This document shows positions 63,542 through 64,000 of a DNA stretch of 64,000 bases, in pieces. This DNA comes from Sphingobium yanoikuyae (GTDB lineage Bacteria > Pseudomonadota > Alphaproteobacteria > Sphingomonadales > Sphingomonadaceae). The notes under the pieces are model-generated. The model did no database searches and was not told the origin of the DNA. It was given only the letters and a program-made list of their open reading frames with translations. The stretch is from positions 2,125,501 through 2,189,500 of the forward strand of contig NZ_CP053021.1 in the NCBI RefSeq assembly GCF_013001025.1. Direction: 5' to 3'. Each line of letters begins with the position of its first letter. The first letter of the stretch is position 1. The position numbers and the translations under genes were made by a program.

Positions 63542-63781
63542 GGCCGCAGAGATAGCGGCACCGGCGCGGATCGCAATGGCGGTGTGGAACAAAGGGCGGC
63601 CAACACCCCCATTCATGATTGCTATTCATGGCTGTTTTACCGAAAGCCGGCCTAATCAACAGCCTGTCGACTTCCTACATGGGGCATGCACAGGCCGTCC
63701 CACGGCCCGCGCCCATCCAAGAATAGCAGCGGAGGGGCATATCGGCCCTGCACACCGCAAACCTCAAGCAAAGGGATCCCC

Positions 63782-64000
63782 ATGGCCACCAAAGCCTATG
63801 GCGCCAACGCCGCCGACAAGCCGCTCGAAGCCCTCGACATCGAACGCCGCGCCGTCGGTCCGCATGATGTCGCGATCGATATCGCCTATTGCGGCGTCTG
63901 CCATTCGGACCTGCACCAGGTCCGTTCCGAATGGGACGGCACCCTCTATCCCTGCGTTCCCGGCCATGAGATCGTCGGTCATGTGACCGCCGTTGGCGAT
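63782..64000 (+). CDS. Partial zinc-dependent NAD(P) alcohol dehydrogenase
   Basis: Only the first 73 residues are in the window. They begin [20 protein letters not shown] and contain the catalytic zinc ligands in [17 protein letters not shown] and the [16 protein letters not shown] block, typical of the cinnamyl-alcohol/YahK-like branch of medium-chain dehydrogenases. AAGGGA precedes the ATG. The C-terminal part, with the Rossmann domain, lies beyond the edge. Confidence 0.92.
   Translation, partial: MATKAYGANAADKPLEALDIERRAVGPHDVAIDIAYCGVCHSDLHQVRSEWDGTLYPCVPGHEIVGHVTAVGD

Overview
The window looks like chromosomal DNA of a high-GC alphaproteobacterium, most likely a sphingomonad (Sphingobium or a relative). 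The pointers are a GcrA-family cell-cycle regulator, separated parC and parE genes, GcvA-like LysR regulators, an IS5-family element and the overall codon style. The genus is an inference. Almost every gene belongs to a recognisable family. No rRNA, prophage or CRISPR array was seen. One tRNA (Thr, UGU) and one complete insertion sequence are present.

Layout. 1-10.9 kb: the edge of a cysteine-peptidase-like gene, ychF, a deoxyinosine glycosylase, two secreted phosphoesterases (an NPP-like lipoprotein and PhoD), MaoC, LysE, MOSC, a small HVA1-type protein, a glycosyltransferase and rarA. 10.9-12 kb: tRNA-Thr and a 0.5 kb non-coding stretch holding two DnaA-box-like sites and an unassigned minus-strand terminator. 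12-17.8 kb: small secreted proteins, EVE, a 2OG-Fe(II) oxygenase, a folB-like gene, and a tight GNAT / DUF1285 / Nudix / cca run. 17.8-23.5 kb: a GGDEF-EAL protein, parC, an orphan CcdA-like antitoxin and a LysR regulator facing a tiny gene. 23.6-27.6 kb: the trehalose cluster otsB / GH15 / otsA.

27.9-34.2 kb: a Tat-exported class V aminotransferase, purC, a TauE permease, a divergent Fsr-like MFS/AraC pair, purS and purQ. 34.3-41.7 kb: a polysaccharide region with, on the minus strand, wecB, a small membrane protein, wecC, a Wza-like porin and a Wzc-like kinase, and on the plus strand a divergent UDP-glucose dehydrogenase. Together these would supply UDP-ManNAcA and UDP-GlcA and export the polymer. 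41.7-49 kb: an ABC-2 permease, gcrA, an M48 protease, a beta-barrel porin, and parE coupled to a serine hydrolase. 49-52.6 kb: a dehydratase / metZ / apaG / lysR operon.

52.65-53.5 kb: an 845-bp IS5-family element with a CTAG target duplication and an A6G frameshift site. It lies beside a cluster of nested palindromes and just upstream of the dehydratase operon. 53.6-64 kb: hemerythrin, leuB, recO, a TerC-like gene, an acetyl-CoA hydrolase/transferase facing a LysR gene with a good operator, a membrane chemotaxis-type transducer coupled to a small protein, uvrC and the start of a zinc alcohol dehydrogenase.

No clearly new multi-gene system stands out. The items most worth a second look are the GH15 gene without a normal start codon, the orphan CcdA-like gene beside parC, the DnaA-box intergenic region with its orphan terminator, the palindrome cluster beside the IS, and several very small membrane-protein genes.
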